From: an uncultured Arcanobacterium sp.
Lineage (GTDB): Bacteria > Actinomycetota > Actinomycetes > Actinomycetales > Actinomycetaceae
Length of the DNA: 64,000 nt
Direction: 5' to 3'
NCBI GenBank assembly: GCA_958428545.1
Contig: CAUAGM010000004.1
Span: 122,147-186,146 of the forward strand
Part shown: positions 35,179 to 45,900 of the stretch, in pieces
How the letters are laid out: each line of letters opens with the position of its first letter
How positions within the stretch are numbered: the first letter of the stretch is position 1
Translations under genes and position numbers: made by a program
Notes under the pieces: generated by a model
Told to the model about the DNA's origin: nothing
Seen by the model: only the letters and a program-made list of their open reading frames with translations
The model's database searches: none

Positions 35179-35395
35179 GTATGGACGAGATCGGTGCATC
35201 TCAGGAAGAAGATCTTGTTGAAAGTTAGAGATCAACCCAGAAAAAATCAGAATAGATTTATCAGACCTCAGGGATGATTTTTTGCAATCTAAGAAAACAC
35301 GCAACGCACCGCAACAGCCTTATTCAATCTGCCTACATCTCATAGCAAGGAGAACTCCTCGCGAAAATTCTTCTCTAACTGCCTATACTAAAGAC

Positions 35396-38365
35396 GTGAC
35401 GTCACCGCTTACTTCTTCTGGTTCTCAGCAGCCTGCCTTTCATTCTCAGGAACAGCCTGAGGATTCACAGTGCGCAAAGCCACCAACTACCGACGCACAC
35501 TCTGCCAAGCCTCAATCCACACCACCTCCTCCTCTCAACCTCGCTCTTGACCACCTCGAAGATCACTACGGACTCACACCTCCACCTGAGCAAATTGCCG
35601 ATGCTTTTACCGCATGGGTAGCTAGCACTGGACGCAATATGTATCCGCACCAGGAAGACGCACTGCTGGCAATTGTGGCAGGCGATCACGTGATTGCAAC
35701 CACTCCCACCGGCTCAGGAAAATCTCTCATAGCAGCGCAGGCGCTTTTCACTGCACTCGCTACCGGGCAAACAGGCTATTACACTGCACCTCTCAAAGCC
35801 TTGGTCTCCGAAAAATTTTTTGAGCTCATCAGCTTATTTGGTGCTCACAACGTTGGCATGGTCACAGGCGACGTATCCATTAACCCTCATGCTCCTATTA
35901 TCTGCGCTACTGCTGAGATTCTTGCCAACATCGCTTTGCGCGAAGGTTCCGATGCCGACGTGGGAATTGCGGTGGCAGACGAATTCCATTTTTATGCTGA
36001 TCCGCAGCGAGGCTGGGCATGGCAAGTTCCAATTTTGGAGCTGACGACGACTCAGCACGTTCTTCTTTCCGCTACGCTTGGTGATACGTCATGGCTTGAG
36101 CAGGATCTCGAAAAACGAACTGGGTGCTCCGTTTCAGTAATCAGCAACGCTGAACGTCCCGTTCCTCTGCACTACACATGGAGCCTCGACCCTATCAGCG
36201 AAGTAATTCAAGATCTCGTTGCTTCTCATATGGCGCCAGTATACGTCGTCTATTTTTCACAGCGCGAAGCAGTAGCTGGGGCACAATCTCTGCTTGGCAT
36301 GAGCCTTATTAGCCGCGAGCGCAAAGAGCAGATCGCCGCTACACTTGGAAATTTTCGATTTGGCAAAGGTTTCGGGCAAACGCTCTCAAAGCTCCTGCGC
36401 TCAGGTATCGGCGTGCATCACGCGGGGCTTCTCCCCCGATACCGCAGGCTCGTGGAACGGCTCACGCAGGAAGGGCTGCTCGCCGTCATCTGCGGAACTG
36501 ACACTTTGGGCGTGGGCATCAATGTCCCTATCCGTACTGTGCTTTTGAGCGCACTCACTAAATTTGATGGCGCTAAAATGCGGCATTTGAATGCACGAGA
36601 ATTCCATCAAATAGCAGGGCGTGCTGGGCGAGCTGGTTTCGATACTATTGGCTACGTCGTCGTGCAAGCCCCCGAATACGAAATCGAAAATGAACGCCGT
36701 TTGCGCAAAGCTGGCGATGACCCACTAAAAATTAAGCGGGTGCAAAAGGTGAAGCCTGAAGAAGGCAAGCTGCAGTGGAGCAAAAGCACTTTTGAGAAGC
36801 TACGCGATAAATCACCGGAGACTCTCACCTCCCGTCTACATATCAGCCATGCGATGGTTCTTAATCTTATGCAGCGCACAGACCCAGTCACCGCTGTGTG
36901 GCATCTGCTGCTTACTAACCACGAACCGCCTGCACGCCGCGTGCAGCTTATTAAAGCAATGCTGGAAATCACGTCCTCACTCGAACTTGCCGGAGTGCTC
37001 GAACGCCGTGCACAAGACTGGCATGAGCTGGTTGCGCACAGCACAGTAGCTGCACACAGCACATTCCTCACGCAGAGCACGCCACTTACACAAAATACAG
37101 CACCTGCGCAAAGCGCAATGCACCAACAAAACTTACTTCCCACATCAAACATGATGCTCCCACAAAACTCACCTTCCTCGCACAACCCGACACCACCGTC
37201 ACCTCCTCTTATCTACTTCACAAAAGATGTGCCCAGTGATTTCGCCCTGAATGCGCCGCTCTCCCCCTTTGCGCTCTGCGCATTAGACTTGCTCGATCCT
37301 AATTCAGATTCTTATGCGCTCGACGTCGTCTCCATAATTGAGGCAGTTCAAGAAGATCCAACTGCAGCTCTTATTGCTCAACGCAAAGCAGCGCGCAGTG
37401 AGCTAATCGGCAAGCTCAAGAGCGAGGGCGTAGAATATAGTGAACGTATGGCTCTGGCAGATGAGGTGAGCTGGCCAATGCCGCTGGCTGAACTGCTTGA
37501 ACCTGCATTGGATACGTATGCGCAATCGAATCCGTGGGTGCGTAGTCACGAGCTTTCCCCGAAGAGTATCGTGCGCGAGATGATCGAAACGGCAAGCACA
37601 TTTACAGAATTTGTTTCTCACTACGATCTGCAGCGTTCGGAAGGCGTGCTCTTGCGATATCTTACTGATACGTATCGGGCTATGCGTCAGATTATTCCTT
37701 CTTCAGCTCGCGATGAGGAAGTAGACGCAATTATTGTGTGGCTCGGCGCTCTCGTCCGTTCGATTGATTCGTCACTTCTCGATGAGTGGGAAGCGCTGGC
37801 TGCAGGGCATATAGCACCAGACGAACTAAATACCCCTAGCGCACAATCTCCATGCGCTGACGACGACGCCACAAGCGGTATTGAACTTGCCTTTGGCGCC
37901 GCCCTTGATGGCAGCATAGCATTTTCACACAATAAACATGCACTTCGCACAACACTGCGCAACGCTATGTTTGCTATCGTAGAAGCTCTCGAACGAGACG
38001 ATCTGGAGGCTCTGGCAGAGCGCTACGGCTCAGATGGCTGGAATCTGGAGCGCTGGGACGAAGCAGCCGAACGTTACTGGAACGAATACGAGTATCTAGG
38101 AATTGACCAAGCTGCGAGAGGCGCTCAGTATTTCAGCATCATCGAAGACCCTTCACTCGCAGACCTTATTCAGGCAGGGGCAGATCCAGATCAAGCTGCC
38201 GATTGGCTGGAGCAGCGTCACGCTGGGCGCCTATGGCTGGCACGCCAGATTATAGATGACGGCAATGGCAATGGCGATTGGCAAGTGACGGCACTCGCCG
38301 ATTTAGATGCGTCCGACGAAAAAAATATGCTGGTACTTCATGTGTTAATGTTTGGAGAACGATAG
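35396..38365 (+). CDS. DEAD/DEAH-box helicase of the actinobacterial DUF3516 type
   Basis: About 989 aa. Motif I ATTPTGSGKS, Ia APLKALVSEK, II ADEFHFY, III LSATL, V GTDTLGVGINVPIRTVL and VI QIAGRAGRAGFD are all visible, so this is an SF2 (Ski2-like) ATPase. A Ser/Thr/Gln/Pro-rich linker of about 60 residues interrupts the middle, and the C-terminal DUF3516 part ends in NGDWQVTALADLDASDEKNM. It probably acts on RNA. I chose the GTG at 35396 because TATACT stands six bases before it, as in leaderless genes; a TTG at 35282 would add 38 unconserved residues. Confidence 0.87.
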   Translation: MTSPLTSSGSQQPAFHSQEQPEDSQCAKPPTTDAHSAKPQSTPPPPLNLALDHLEDHYGLTPPPEQIADAFTAWVASTGRNMYPHQEDALLAIVAGDHVIATTPTGSGKSLIAAQALFTALATGQTGYYTAPLKALVSEKFFELISLFGAHNVGMVTGDVSINPHAPIICATAEILANIALREGSDADVGIAVADEFHFYADPQRGWAWQVPILELTTTQHVLLSATLGDTSWLEQDLEKRTGCSVSVISNAERPVPLHYTWSLDPISEVIQDLVASHMAPVYVVYFSQREAVAGAQSLLGMSLISRERKEQIAATLGNFRFGKGFGQTLSKLLRSGIGVHHAGLLPRYRRLVERLTQEGLLAVICGTDTLGVGINVPIRTVLLSALTKFDGAKMRHLNAREFHQIAGRAGRAGFDTIGYVVVQAPEYEIENERRLRKAGDDPLKIKRVQKVKPEEGKLQWSKSTFEKLRDKSPETLTSRLHISHAMVLNLMQRTDPVTAVWHLLLTNHEPPARRVQLIKAMLEITSSLELAGVLERRAQDWHELVAHSTVAAHSTFLTQSTPLTQNTAPAQSAMHQQNLLPTSNMMLPQNSPSSHNPTPPSPPLIYFTKDVPSDFALNAPLSPFALCALDLLDPNSDSYALDVVSIIEAVQEDPTAALIAQRKAARSELIGKLKSEGVEYSERMALADEVSWPMPLAELLEPALDTYAQSNPWVRSHELSPKSIVREMIETASTFTEFVSHYDLQRSEGVLLRYLTDTYRAMRQIIPSSARDEEVDAIIVWLGALVRSIDSSLLDEWEALAAGHIAPDELNTPSAQSPCADDDATSGIELAFGAALDGSIAFSHNKHALRTTLRNAMFAIVEALERDDLEALAERYGSDGWNLERWDEAAERYWNEYEYLGIDQAARGAQYFSIIEDPSLADLIQAGADPDQAADWLEQRHAGRLWLARQIIDDGNGNGDWQVTALADLDASDEKNMLVLHVLMFGER

Positions 38366-38367
38366 AT

Positions 38368-39243
38368 ATGGGAAAAATTGCAGAGAATATCGCGAATGTG
38401 CGCTCACGTATCACAGCTTCAGAAGAACGCGCTGGCCGCCCAGCTGGTTCGGTACAGCTCATGCTTGCCGCAAAATATCAGCCTCTGGATAATCTCCTTC
38501 AAGCTCTTGCAGCGGGGGAACGCCTTTTTGGGCATAATATCGTGCAACAGCTCAAAACGGCTGAAGAGGGGCTTCATGCCGTGCAGCTGGCATCTTTCGG
38601 CTCCGCTTCTGCCGCCCACCTCGCCTCTGCTCTTGCCTCAGCTCCCGACTCTGCTCGCGGTTTTTCGGAACGTGCTGTTTCGCAGTTCGCTATTTCGGAT
38701 GTCGATGCGCTGGGTCTTGACCTTCCCGCTCTTGACTTTTCGCATACCACCACTGTGATTGGGCATGTACAATCAAACAAACTTTCTGCAGCTATGCACT
38801 ATGCTCAACGTATCGATACTGTTGATAGTTTCACAACAGCCGAGCAGATTGAGCGCCGCCAAGAAGCACGTATCGCAGCAGGTAGCGTAGCAGATTCTGC
38901 CTATCCGATTTTGTTGCAGGTTAATTCTTCTGGGGCGCCTACACAGTTTGGCTGCGAGCCTGAAGCATTGATAGATATGGCTGAACGCATCTGCGAGCTT
39001 CCTCATGTGCGTATCGATGGGCTAATGACGATTGGTGCGAATACGCCAGATAATCCGAATGAAGTAATCCGCTCCTTTGAATTAACTCGCGAGCTAGGAG
39101 CACAGTTACAAAAAATTCCCGGGCTGGAAAATGCCACAACGCTTTCAATGGGTATGAGCCACGATTTAGAGCTAGCAATTGAGCACGGCAGCACGGAAAT
39201 CCGCATTGGCACAGCTATCTTCGGTGCGCGCACACAAAAATAA
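38368..39243 (+). CDS. yggS: PLP homeostasis protein (YggS family)
   Basis: A 291-aa single-domain TIM barrel like the N-domain of alanine racemase. Motifs: LMLAAKYQP with the PLP lysine, FGHNIVQQL, TTVIGHVQSNKL, VNSSGAPTQFGCEPE and SMGMSHDLELAIEHGSTEIRIGTAIFG. It carries PLP and buffers its level without racemase activity. Many homologues have HWIGxLQxNK where this one has VIGHVQSNK. The ATG at 38368 is two bases past the helicase stop, so the genes are likely co-transcribed. Confidence 0.92.
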   Translation: MGKIAENIANVRSRITASEERAGRPAGSVQLMLAAKYQPLDNLLQALAAGERLFGHNIVQQLKTAEEGLHAVQLASFGSASAAHLASALASAPDSARGFSERAVSQFAISDVDALGLDLPALDFSHTTTVIGHVQSNKLSAAMHYAQRIDTVDSFTTAEQIERRQEARIAAGSVADSAYPILLQVNSSGAPTQFGCEPEALIDMAERICELPHVRIDGLMTIGANTPDNPNEVIRSFELTRELGAQLQKIPGLENATTLSMGMSHDLELAIEHGSTEIRIGTAIFGARTQK

Positions 39244-39399
39244 CTAATCTCAATAAATACTAGGAGAAGATACACATATTTAGCACATGTGCTAGGGCTG
39301 AATACAATTTTCATTCAAACCCTAGCCATCTATATGCATAGAAAGATAAAGAAGACTCGGCGCCACGATAAGTAGCGCTTCAGCTAAAAGCGCTTATTA

Positions 39400-40278
39400 T
39401 CAGTAGGTATCTAATCCGTGGGAGCGGAAAATAGAGCGAGCTGCTTCTGCTTCTGCCTTGGAAGGAGGCTCCACAGCTGCCAGTTTGTATTCAATTCCGA
39501 GATTTGCCCACTTATCGCGAGCCATCTGATGAAATGGAAGCACTTCCACTCGATGTACACTCCCCCAATGCTTCACGATATTCGCAACCGCTTCGATGTT
39601 TTCGAGAGAATCAGTGACGCCTGGAATGAGTACGAAACGAATCCACATTGGCGTGCCAGCCTTATTCAAGCGCTCACCAAAGCGTACCGTTGGCGCAAGC
39701 TCTCGCTCAGTCACATACCTATAGGTTTCTGGTATGCCGCTTTTCACGTCAAGCAGCACGAGATTCATATCATCAATCATCTGATCAGTTATCTGCGCAC
39801 CGCCAAAACCGCTCGTATCCACACACGTATGAATACCTAATTCCTGGCAGCCTCTCAGCAATTTTCCTAGAAATTCTGGCTGCATGGAAGGATCGCCACC
39901 CGAAAATGTGACGCCGCCGCGTGTGGCATCAAAAATCGCTTTATAGCGTGCAATACGCTCTAAAAGATCTTCCACGCGCACACCCGTGCCATCTTTCATT
40001 TTCCATGTATCGGGATTGTGGCAATATATACACCTTAAACCACAACCTGCAAAAAAGATGGTGAGCCGAGTGCCTGGCCCATCAACTGCCGTCACCAGCT
40101 CCCACGAGTGAATGGAGCCAATTTCACCTTGACGCACTGCTTCCAGATGCTCCTCGCGAGTCATCTCTTGAGCAGTTGTAACACCAGCAAGCCCTGCACC
40201 GCTTAAACGTGGTACCTCAAATTCGGAGGGCTCCGGCCGGTATTCACCGGTGGAGCCCTCGCCAATGCTTCTCGCCAT
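39400..40278 (-). CDS. pflA: Pyruvate formate-lyase activating enzyme
   Basis: A 292-aa radical SAM protein. FFAGCGLRCIYCHNPDTW carries the CxxxCxxC cluster motif near 95, followed by GGVTFSGGDPSMQPEF (SAM-binding GGE-like). It uses SAM to put the glycyl radical on PFL. The first 60 residues are an extra N-terminal extension before the conserved SIHSWELVTAVDGPGTR. The ATG at 40276-40278 overlaps the stop of the small glycyl-radical protein (TAATG), so it is coupled to it. The order is pflB - grcA-like - pflA. Confidence 0.95.
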   Translation of the reverse strand: MARSIGEGSTGEYRPEPSEFEVPRLSGAGLAGVTTAQEMTREEHLEAVRQGEIGSIHSWELVTAVDGPGTRLTIFFAGCGLRCIYCHNPDTWKMKDGTGVRVEDLLERIARYKAIFDATRGGVTFSGGDPSMQPEFLGKLLRGCQELGIHTCVDTSGFGGAQITDQMIDDMNLVLLDVKSGIPETYRYVTERELAPTVRFGERLNKAGTPMWIRFVLIPGVTDSLENIEAVANIVKHWGSVHRVEVLPFHQMARDKWANLGIEYKLAAVEPPSKAEAEAARSIFRSHGLDTY

Positions 40279-40529
40279 TACATCCCTTGATGGAAAGTAC
40301 GGGAAATTACATCGAGCTGCTGCTCGCGGGTCAAGCGAACAAAGTTCACAGCATACCCCGAAACACGCACGGTGAGCTGTGGATACTTTTCTGGGTGCTC
40401 CATAGCATCTTCGAGAGTTTCACGGTTGAGTACGTTGATATTTGCGTGATACAAACCCTGTACACCACCGTTGCATACACGCTGCTGCTTCATTTCTGCT
40501 TCACGCTGTGCATAAGTTTTTGTTGTCAT
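40278..40529 (-). CDS. grcA: Separate glycyl-radical domain of pyruvate formate-lyase (GrcA-like)
   Basis: 83 aa. From residue 31 ([20 protein letters not shown]) it matches the C-terminus of PflB, including RVSGYAVNF with the radical Gly at 58 and [17 protein letters not shown]. The upstream PFL protein lacks this segment, so the small protein must supply the radical. In E. coli GrcA/YfiD is a spare part that rescues damaged PFL; here it seems to be the only copy of the domain in this locus. AAGGAGAAAATA precedes the ATG at 40527-40529. Confidence 0.9.
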   Translation of the reverse strand: MTTKTYAQREAEMKQQRVCNGGVQGLYHANINVLNRETLEDAMEHPEKYPQLTVRVSGYAVNFVRLTREQQLDVISRTFHQGM

Positions 40530-40633
40530 TATTTTCTCCTTATTTGTGTTGGTCAATTATTAAAACTGTGATTGCCAGCAGATCGCACTTCACAATACAT
40601 CTGCCGATTTTAAGCTTTCAGCTTAGTTTCAGC

Positions 40634-42787
40634 TCAGCCTTTTTTGACGAACCCCGCATCCATAATGCCTACAAGGTTCACGATCTGCTCCTGCTCTGTG
40701 CGTCCAAGCGAGCTTGGCACAATCGTATTAGTGAGCGAAATACCGTCGAGAGCGTCGTTATAATCGAGCTTGCCGACCGAAAGCATCGAGGCGAGCATAC
40801 CGTGAGTATCGGCGCCATTTTCAGGGTTTGCACCAGGAGCAAATGGAGTACCTTTTTCGTGCCCGCTCGGGAAGGAACCAGTCGCCTTACCGTACACCAC
40901 GTTCGAGGTAATCGTCAGCACAGACTGAGTCGGGATAGCGTCACGATACATCGGGATAGCCTTGATTTTGCTCATCACGGTGTGCACAATTGTGGCCGCG
41001 ATATCATCGGCGCGATCATCATCATTGCCGTAGCGCGGGAAATCGCCTTCCGTCACGTAATCAACGACGAGACCTGTTTCGTCACGAACTGGAGTCACTT
41101 TGGCATACTTAATTGCCGAAAGCGAATCTGCCACGATTGAAAGCCCAGCAATACCGCAGCCCATTGTGCGCACAATATTAGAATCGTGAAGCGCCATTTC
41201 GATTGCTTCATAAGCATAGCGGTCATGGCACATATGGATAATGTTGAGCGCTTCTACATACGTAGCCACAACCCAATCGAGCATATCTTCATACTTTTCC
41301 CAGACTTCATCGAAATCGAGCGGACCGTCGCCCTTGATTGGCTCATGATCGGGAACTACCTGTTTGCCCGTCATTTCATCACGACCACCATTGATCGCAT
41401 AGAGTAAAGCTTTTGCGGAATTCACGCGAGCACCGAAGAACTGCATCTGCTTGCCCACGCGCATCGGGCTCACACAGCACGCAATCGCCGCATCGTCACC
41501 CCAATGCTGGCGAATCTGCTCGTCAGTCTCGTACTGAATCGAGCTGGTTTCAATAGAAACTTTCGCGCAGAACTGCTTATAACCATCAGGCAGCTTCGGA
41601 TCCCAGAAAATCGTGATATTCGGCTCTGGAGCCGGACCGAGGTTCATCAACGTCTGGAGCAGACGGAAAGAGGTCTTGGTGACGAGAGTACGCCCGTCTT
41701 CGCCAAATCCTCCGTCACTCCACGTTGCCCAGTAGGGATCGCCAGAGAAGATAGCATCGTAATCAATTGTGCGAAGGAAACGCACAATACGCAGCTTCAT
41801 CACGAGACAGTCGATAATTTCTTGCGCATCCTGCTCTGTGATGATGCCCGCGCGAAGATCGCGTTCAAAGTAGCAGTCGAAGAATGCGGAGAGACGCCCG
41901 AAGCTCATAGCGGCACCGTCTTGCGATTTCACCGAGCCAAGATAGGCGAAATACGTCCACTGCACTGCTTCTTGGGCTGTGCGGGCAGGCTTGGAAATAT
42001 CAAAACCATATCCGCTAGCCATATTCTTGAGCTTCTTCAGAGCCTTAATCTGCTCGCTGTGCTCTTCACGATAGCGTGCCCAATGCTCAGAGAATGGCTG
42101 ATCTGCCACGGCATCTTTAGCCTGCTGCTTTTCTTCAATCAAATAATCTACGCCGTAAAGAGCAACACGGCGATAATCACCGATAATACGCCCGCGCCCA
42201 TAAGCATCAGGCAAGCCCGTAATAATATGGGAAGAACGAGCAGCACGAATACGAGGAGTATAAATATCAAACACTGCATCGTTGTGAGTTTTGCGATAGC
42301 GGGTAAAGATCTTTTCCACTTCCGGATTGATTTCTTTGCCTGCTTCTTTAATAGCAGTTGCCACCATACGCCAGCCACCAAACGGCATCATCGCACGTTT
42401 GAGAGGGACGTCAGTCTGCAAACCAACGATCACGTTGTCGTCATCGGAAATATAACCAGGCCCAAAAGCATCAACGTCTGCAGGAATATCTGTATCGACG
42501 TCGTATACGCGCTTTTCACGCTCAACTGCGAGGTATTCTTTATCAAGCGTCTCCCACAGACGAAGTGTCTTTTCTGTTGGGCCTTGAAGGAAGGAAGAAT
42601 CCCCTTCGTAGGGAGTGTAGTTGCGCTGAATAAAATCGCGCACGTTAATTTCTTTTTGCCACGAGCCGGGAGTAAATCCCTCCCAGCCTTCATGTACTGT
42701 TTCTTGGGGATCTGCTGCGAGCGCACTCACGGCTGCACCTTTCTTTCGGTTGACGTCCTTATCACTATTGATTTTAGGCGAACCCAC
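40634..42787 (-). CDS. pflB: Pyruvate formate-lyase large part, lacking the glycyl-radical C-terminus
   Basis: 717 aa. The PFL barrel is clear: FTPGSWQKEINVRDFIQRNYTPYEG, DIYTPRIRAARSSHIITGLPDAYGRGRI and the catalytic cysteine pair in AIACCVSPMRVG near 437-438. It ends at NLVGIMDAGFVKKG, exactly where other PFLs continue for about 60 residues to the radical Gly. That segment is encoded 104 bases downstream as a separate protein. The enzyme converts pyruvate and CoA to acetyl-CoA and formate without oxygen. The start is GTG at 42785-42787 with a weak ribosome-binding site. Confidence 0.94.
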   Translation of the reverse strand: MGSPKINSDKDVNRKKGAAVSALAADPQETVHEGWEGFTPGSWQKEINVRDFIQRNYTPYEGDSSFLQGPTEKTLRLWETLDKEYLAVEREKRVYDVDTDIPADVDAFGPGYISDDDNVIVGLQTDVPLKRAMMPFGGWRMVATAIKEAGKEINPEVEKIFTRYRKTHNDAVFDIYTPRIRAARSSHIITGLPDAYGRGRIIGDYRRVALYGVDYLIEEKQQAKDAVADQPFSEHWARYREEHSEQIKALKKLKNMASGYGFDISKPARTAQEAVQWTYFAYLGSVKSQDGAAMSFGRLSAFFDCYFERDLRAGIITEQDAQEIIDCLVMKLRIVRFLRTIDYDAIFSGDPYWATWSDGGFGEDGRTLVTKTSFRLLQTLMNLGPAPEPNITIFWDPKLPDGYKQFCAKVSIETSSIQYETDEQIRQHWGDDAAIACCVSPMRVGKQMQFFGARVNSAKALLYAINGGRDEMTGKQVVPDHEPIKGDGPLDFDEVWEKYEDMLDWVVATYVEALNIIHMCHDRYAYEAIEMALHDSNIVRTMGCGIAGLSIVADSLSAIKYAKVTPVRDETGLVVDYVTEGDFPRYGNDDDRADDIAATIVHTVMSKIKAIPMYRDAIPTQSVLTITSNVVYGKATGSFPSGHEKGTPFAPGANPENGADTHGMLASMLSVGKLDYNDALDGISLTNTIVPSSLGRTEQEQIVNLVGIMDAGFVKKG

Positions 42788-42961
42788 AAGCAGTTTCCAC
42801 AGGAAGCGGATTATATCGCCGAAAGTAATCTCACATATTCAGTGCGTCACAATATCGAAACTGTCAACTCTGCAAACTGGCAAACTCTAGGGAAAAGTCT
42901 AGGGGAAGCAGGCAAATCTTGTGCCCACTTCCCCTAGAGCCTTCTTAGCTAAGATAAAATA

Positions 42962-45900
42962 CTACTTCGCGCGAGCCTTACGGCGGGCAAGCACTCCTGC
43001 CCCAATCAAAGCGATCGGCGCACCTATAAGTAATCCTCCAGCTCCAATATCTAAACCAGTGTCTGAAAGGGTGCGTATACGAGATTCACTAGGTTTCTTC
43101 TCTTGTGAAGCAGCCGCCACAACTTCTTTCTTGAGAAGATCCACTGCAGCAGTCAACTGAAAACCAGAAGTCTGCCCTGTGGCAATGATTGTGTGTGCAC
43201 CAACTGTTGCCTGAGCAGGAATAAATATCTGCTGTTTGATAGTGCCGGCGGCATCTGCTGCCGTTGCCCCTAGATCAAACACATTGGAATGAAGTTCGAG
43301 CTTCACTGTTTCATTCGGCAAAAAGCCGTAGCCAGAAAGCATCATATCAAGCCCGAGCCATTCGCTCGCCGTATCGGTCTTAAGATATGCCGCCTTGAGC
43401 CAAGCAGCGCGCTTAGCATCGTGAGAGGTGAGAGCCTCGCTGTAAGCATCGTTTGCCGTCTTAGCTGCTTCCTCAGCAGCTCGCTTCGCTTCGCTCTTAA
43501 CAGCTAGAGCTTGGCGGGCGGCGATAGCAGCTGCAAATTTTTCAGTAAGCCCTAAAGCCGTAAAATCGTCATCTTCTGCAGGTAAGCCGCCCCGAAGAGC
43601 TGCTTGCAGATCTACCGCATTGAGTTTTTCTGCCAAAGCACGCTTGGCTGATACCGCCGCCTTTGCCTTATCTAGCGCTGCAGCAGCATCATCTGCAGCT
43701 TTATCTGCTTTCACGTCTGCAGCCTCGGCTTCTTGGAGTGCACGAGCAGCCTTAGAGGCATTTTCTTGTGCCTTTTCGTGTGCTGCTTGTTGGGTAGCCA
43801 GTGGCTCAAGCGTGCGTTGAGCATCAGCTAAAGCTTTTTGCGCCTCGATGACTGCTTGCTCCTTCACAGTCTGGTTAGCCTCGGCAGTGCCTTTAGCCCC
43901 CTTAGCATCTGCAAGAGCTTTTTCTGCGGCAGTTACTTTCGCTTCAGCAGCGGCGACGGCTTTATCAGCATCGTTCTTTTCCGATGTCTTCATTTCTAAG
44001 GTTTTCTCAGCTGTATCTAGCTCATCCTTCGCCTTTGCCAGAGCGTCGGTTGCCATAGCTGCATCATAAGCCGCCTGCTTCTGGGCAACAACGCCCTCAG
44101 CAGCGATGACGGCATCAGCAGCAGCCTTTGCTTCTCGCTTCTTAGCTTCCAAGACCTGCTGAGGCGCAGTAAGCTCAGCACGCTTAGCAGCAAGGACGCC
44201 TTCTTCTTCAGCTACCGCCTGTGTTTTAGCTGACTGTACCGACTTAGCTTTCGCGAACTCACTTTGCGCAGCTGCTACAGCTTGAGCTTTAGCATTTACT
44301 TCGGCTTGCGCATCAACAACTGCTTTCCCTTTAGCAGTCTGATCTGCAAGAGCGGTTTCTTTAACTTTCTCAGCAGCGGTGACGGCATTCTTCGCGTTCG
44401 TAAGATTTGCTGCCGCAGCCTCGTTCTTTGCCTTTGCCAGCGTATCATTAGCCGCATTTAATGCGCTCTGTGCATCAGCAACTCTCTTCTCAGCATCAGC
44501 AAGCGCCGTGCGAGCCTCAGCAGAGCCGTTCGTTTTAGCTTCCAACAGCGCGTTGTAATAATTCATAAAACGCGTCTTATAATCAGCTACAGTGTATGCC
44601 TGACTTTGATTTGTGCGTGAAGCAAAGACCTGTATATCACAAAGTCCATTTGTCCTATAGCCAAAGCCTGTATATAAAAAGCTCCTATTCATTATCAATT
44701 CGTAATGACCTGTCGTATTGAGACGCCACCATCCATATTGATAGTTTTTATTGTCAGCATATTTAACAGGACCTCCATTGAAGTCATAAAAGGCTTTTTC
44801 TCCCGTATACCAGCCATCATATGGATCATTGCTCCAAGCTAAAATTTCACCATTTACATCGGAGTTAATGCCCCAATTATTTGTGTGGTTCATTGTCACT
44901 GCAGACGCGTTTGCATTAATTTGCCCTATAGCCATCAATTGGTCTGTAATTTTAAGAGCATCCATAGGCTCAAAGTTGTTGTCACCTGATGTTCGGTAGC
45001 TATTTCCTTCCTCAATATACTCAAGTGCCTTTTTCATATTATCAAGAGATGTGGCATCATCTTTGTCTCCTATAGTTGTATATTGATTAATAGCCTTGCC
45101 GCCGACTTGCTTTGTATTACTAAATTCATTTACTGCTTCGGTTGATCCCATCTCCTCAAAGAAACCAACCGAGCCTTTATTCCACTGCTTCTGCGCCTCT
45201 GCTTTGGAGGCTTGCACACCTGCTTTAGCAGTTTCTAGATTCTTCTTTTCGGCAGCGAGGGCAGATTCTTTCGCAGTTTTATCTTGCTCAGCAGCGGTGA
45301 CGACATCATCTGCATTCTTTTTGGCCGTTTCGGCCGCGGGCACTGCGTCTTGCGCCTGCTTGAGAGCAGTTTCAGATTCCGTAACTGCCTGATCGGCAGC
45401 TTTCTTTGCATTTTCAGCATCTTTCAAGGCTTGCTGTGCCGACACCAAATCGCTATTAGCGTTCTTCAACATCTCTTCTGCCTTGGTGACGCGATTATCA
45501 GCAGCCTTTTTCGCTTCTTGGGCTTTCTGTACTTCACCCTCAGCTGCCTTCACTGCATCTTCAGCAGTTTTCACAATGCCTTCGGCACTTGCCACAGCAT
45601 TATCTGCAGCAGCCTTGGCGCTCTTAGCAGTTTCAAGATCTGCTTTGGCTTGCTCAAGTTCCTTTTTCGCGCTCTGTGCCGCCGTCTCGGCAATAAGCTC
45701 ATCAACTTTTGCCTGAGCATCTGCTACTGCTTGCTGCGCCTCTGTAGCGGCTTGCTTAGCAGCTGTTTGAGCGCTCTTCGCGTTCGCTAGATCACTATCG
45801 GCTGCTACCTTATTACTATTAGCTGTTTCTAGTGCTTTCTCAGCAGCGGTGACGATATCTCCTGCCGTCTTTTTCTCAGCTTCCGCAGCAAAAAGAGCAT

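Noticed and set aside
35282..35395. N-terminal extension of the DUF3516 helicase from a TTG
   Set aside because: The 38 extra residues look unconserved, and a GTG with a well-spaced TATACT follows. I keep this as an alternative only.
41504..42937. A 477-codon open frame opposite pflB
   Set aside because: The opposite strand encodes the clear PFL barrel with conserved motifs; the plus-strand product has no family features.
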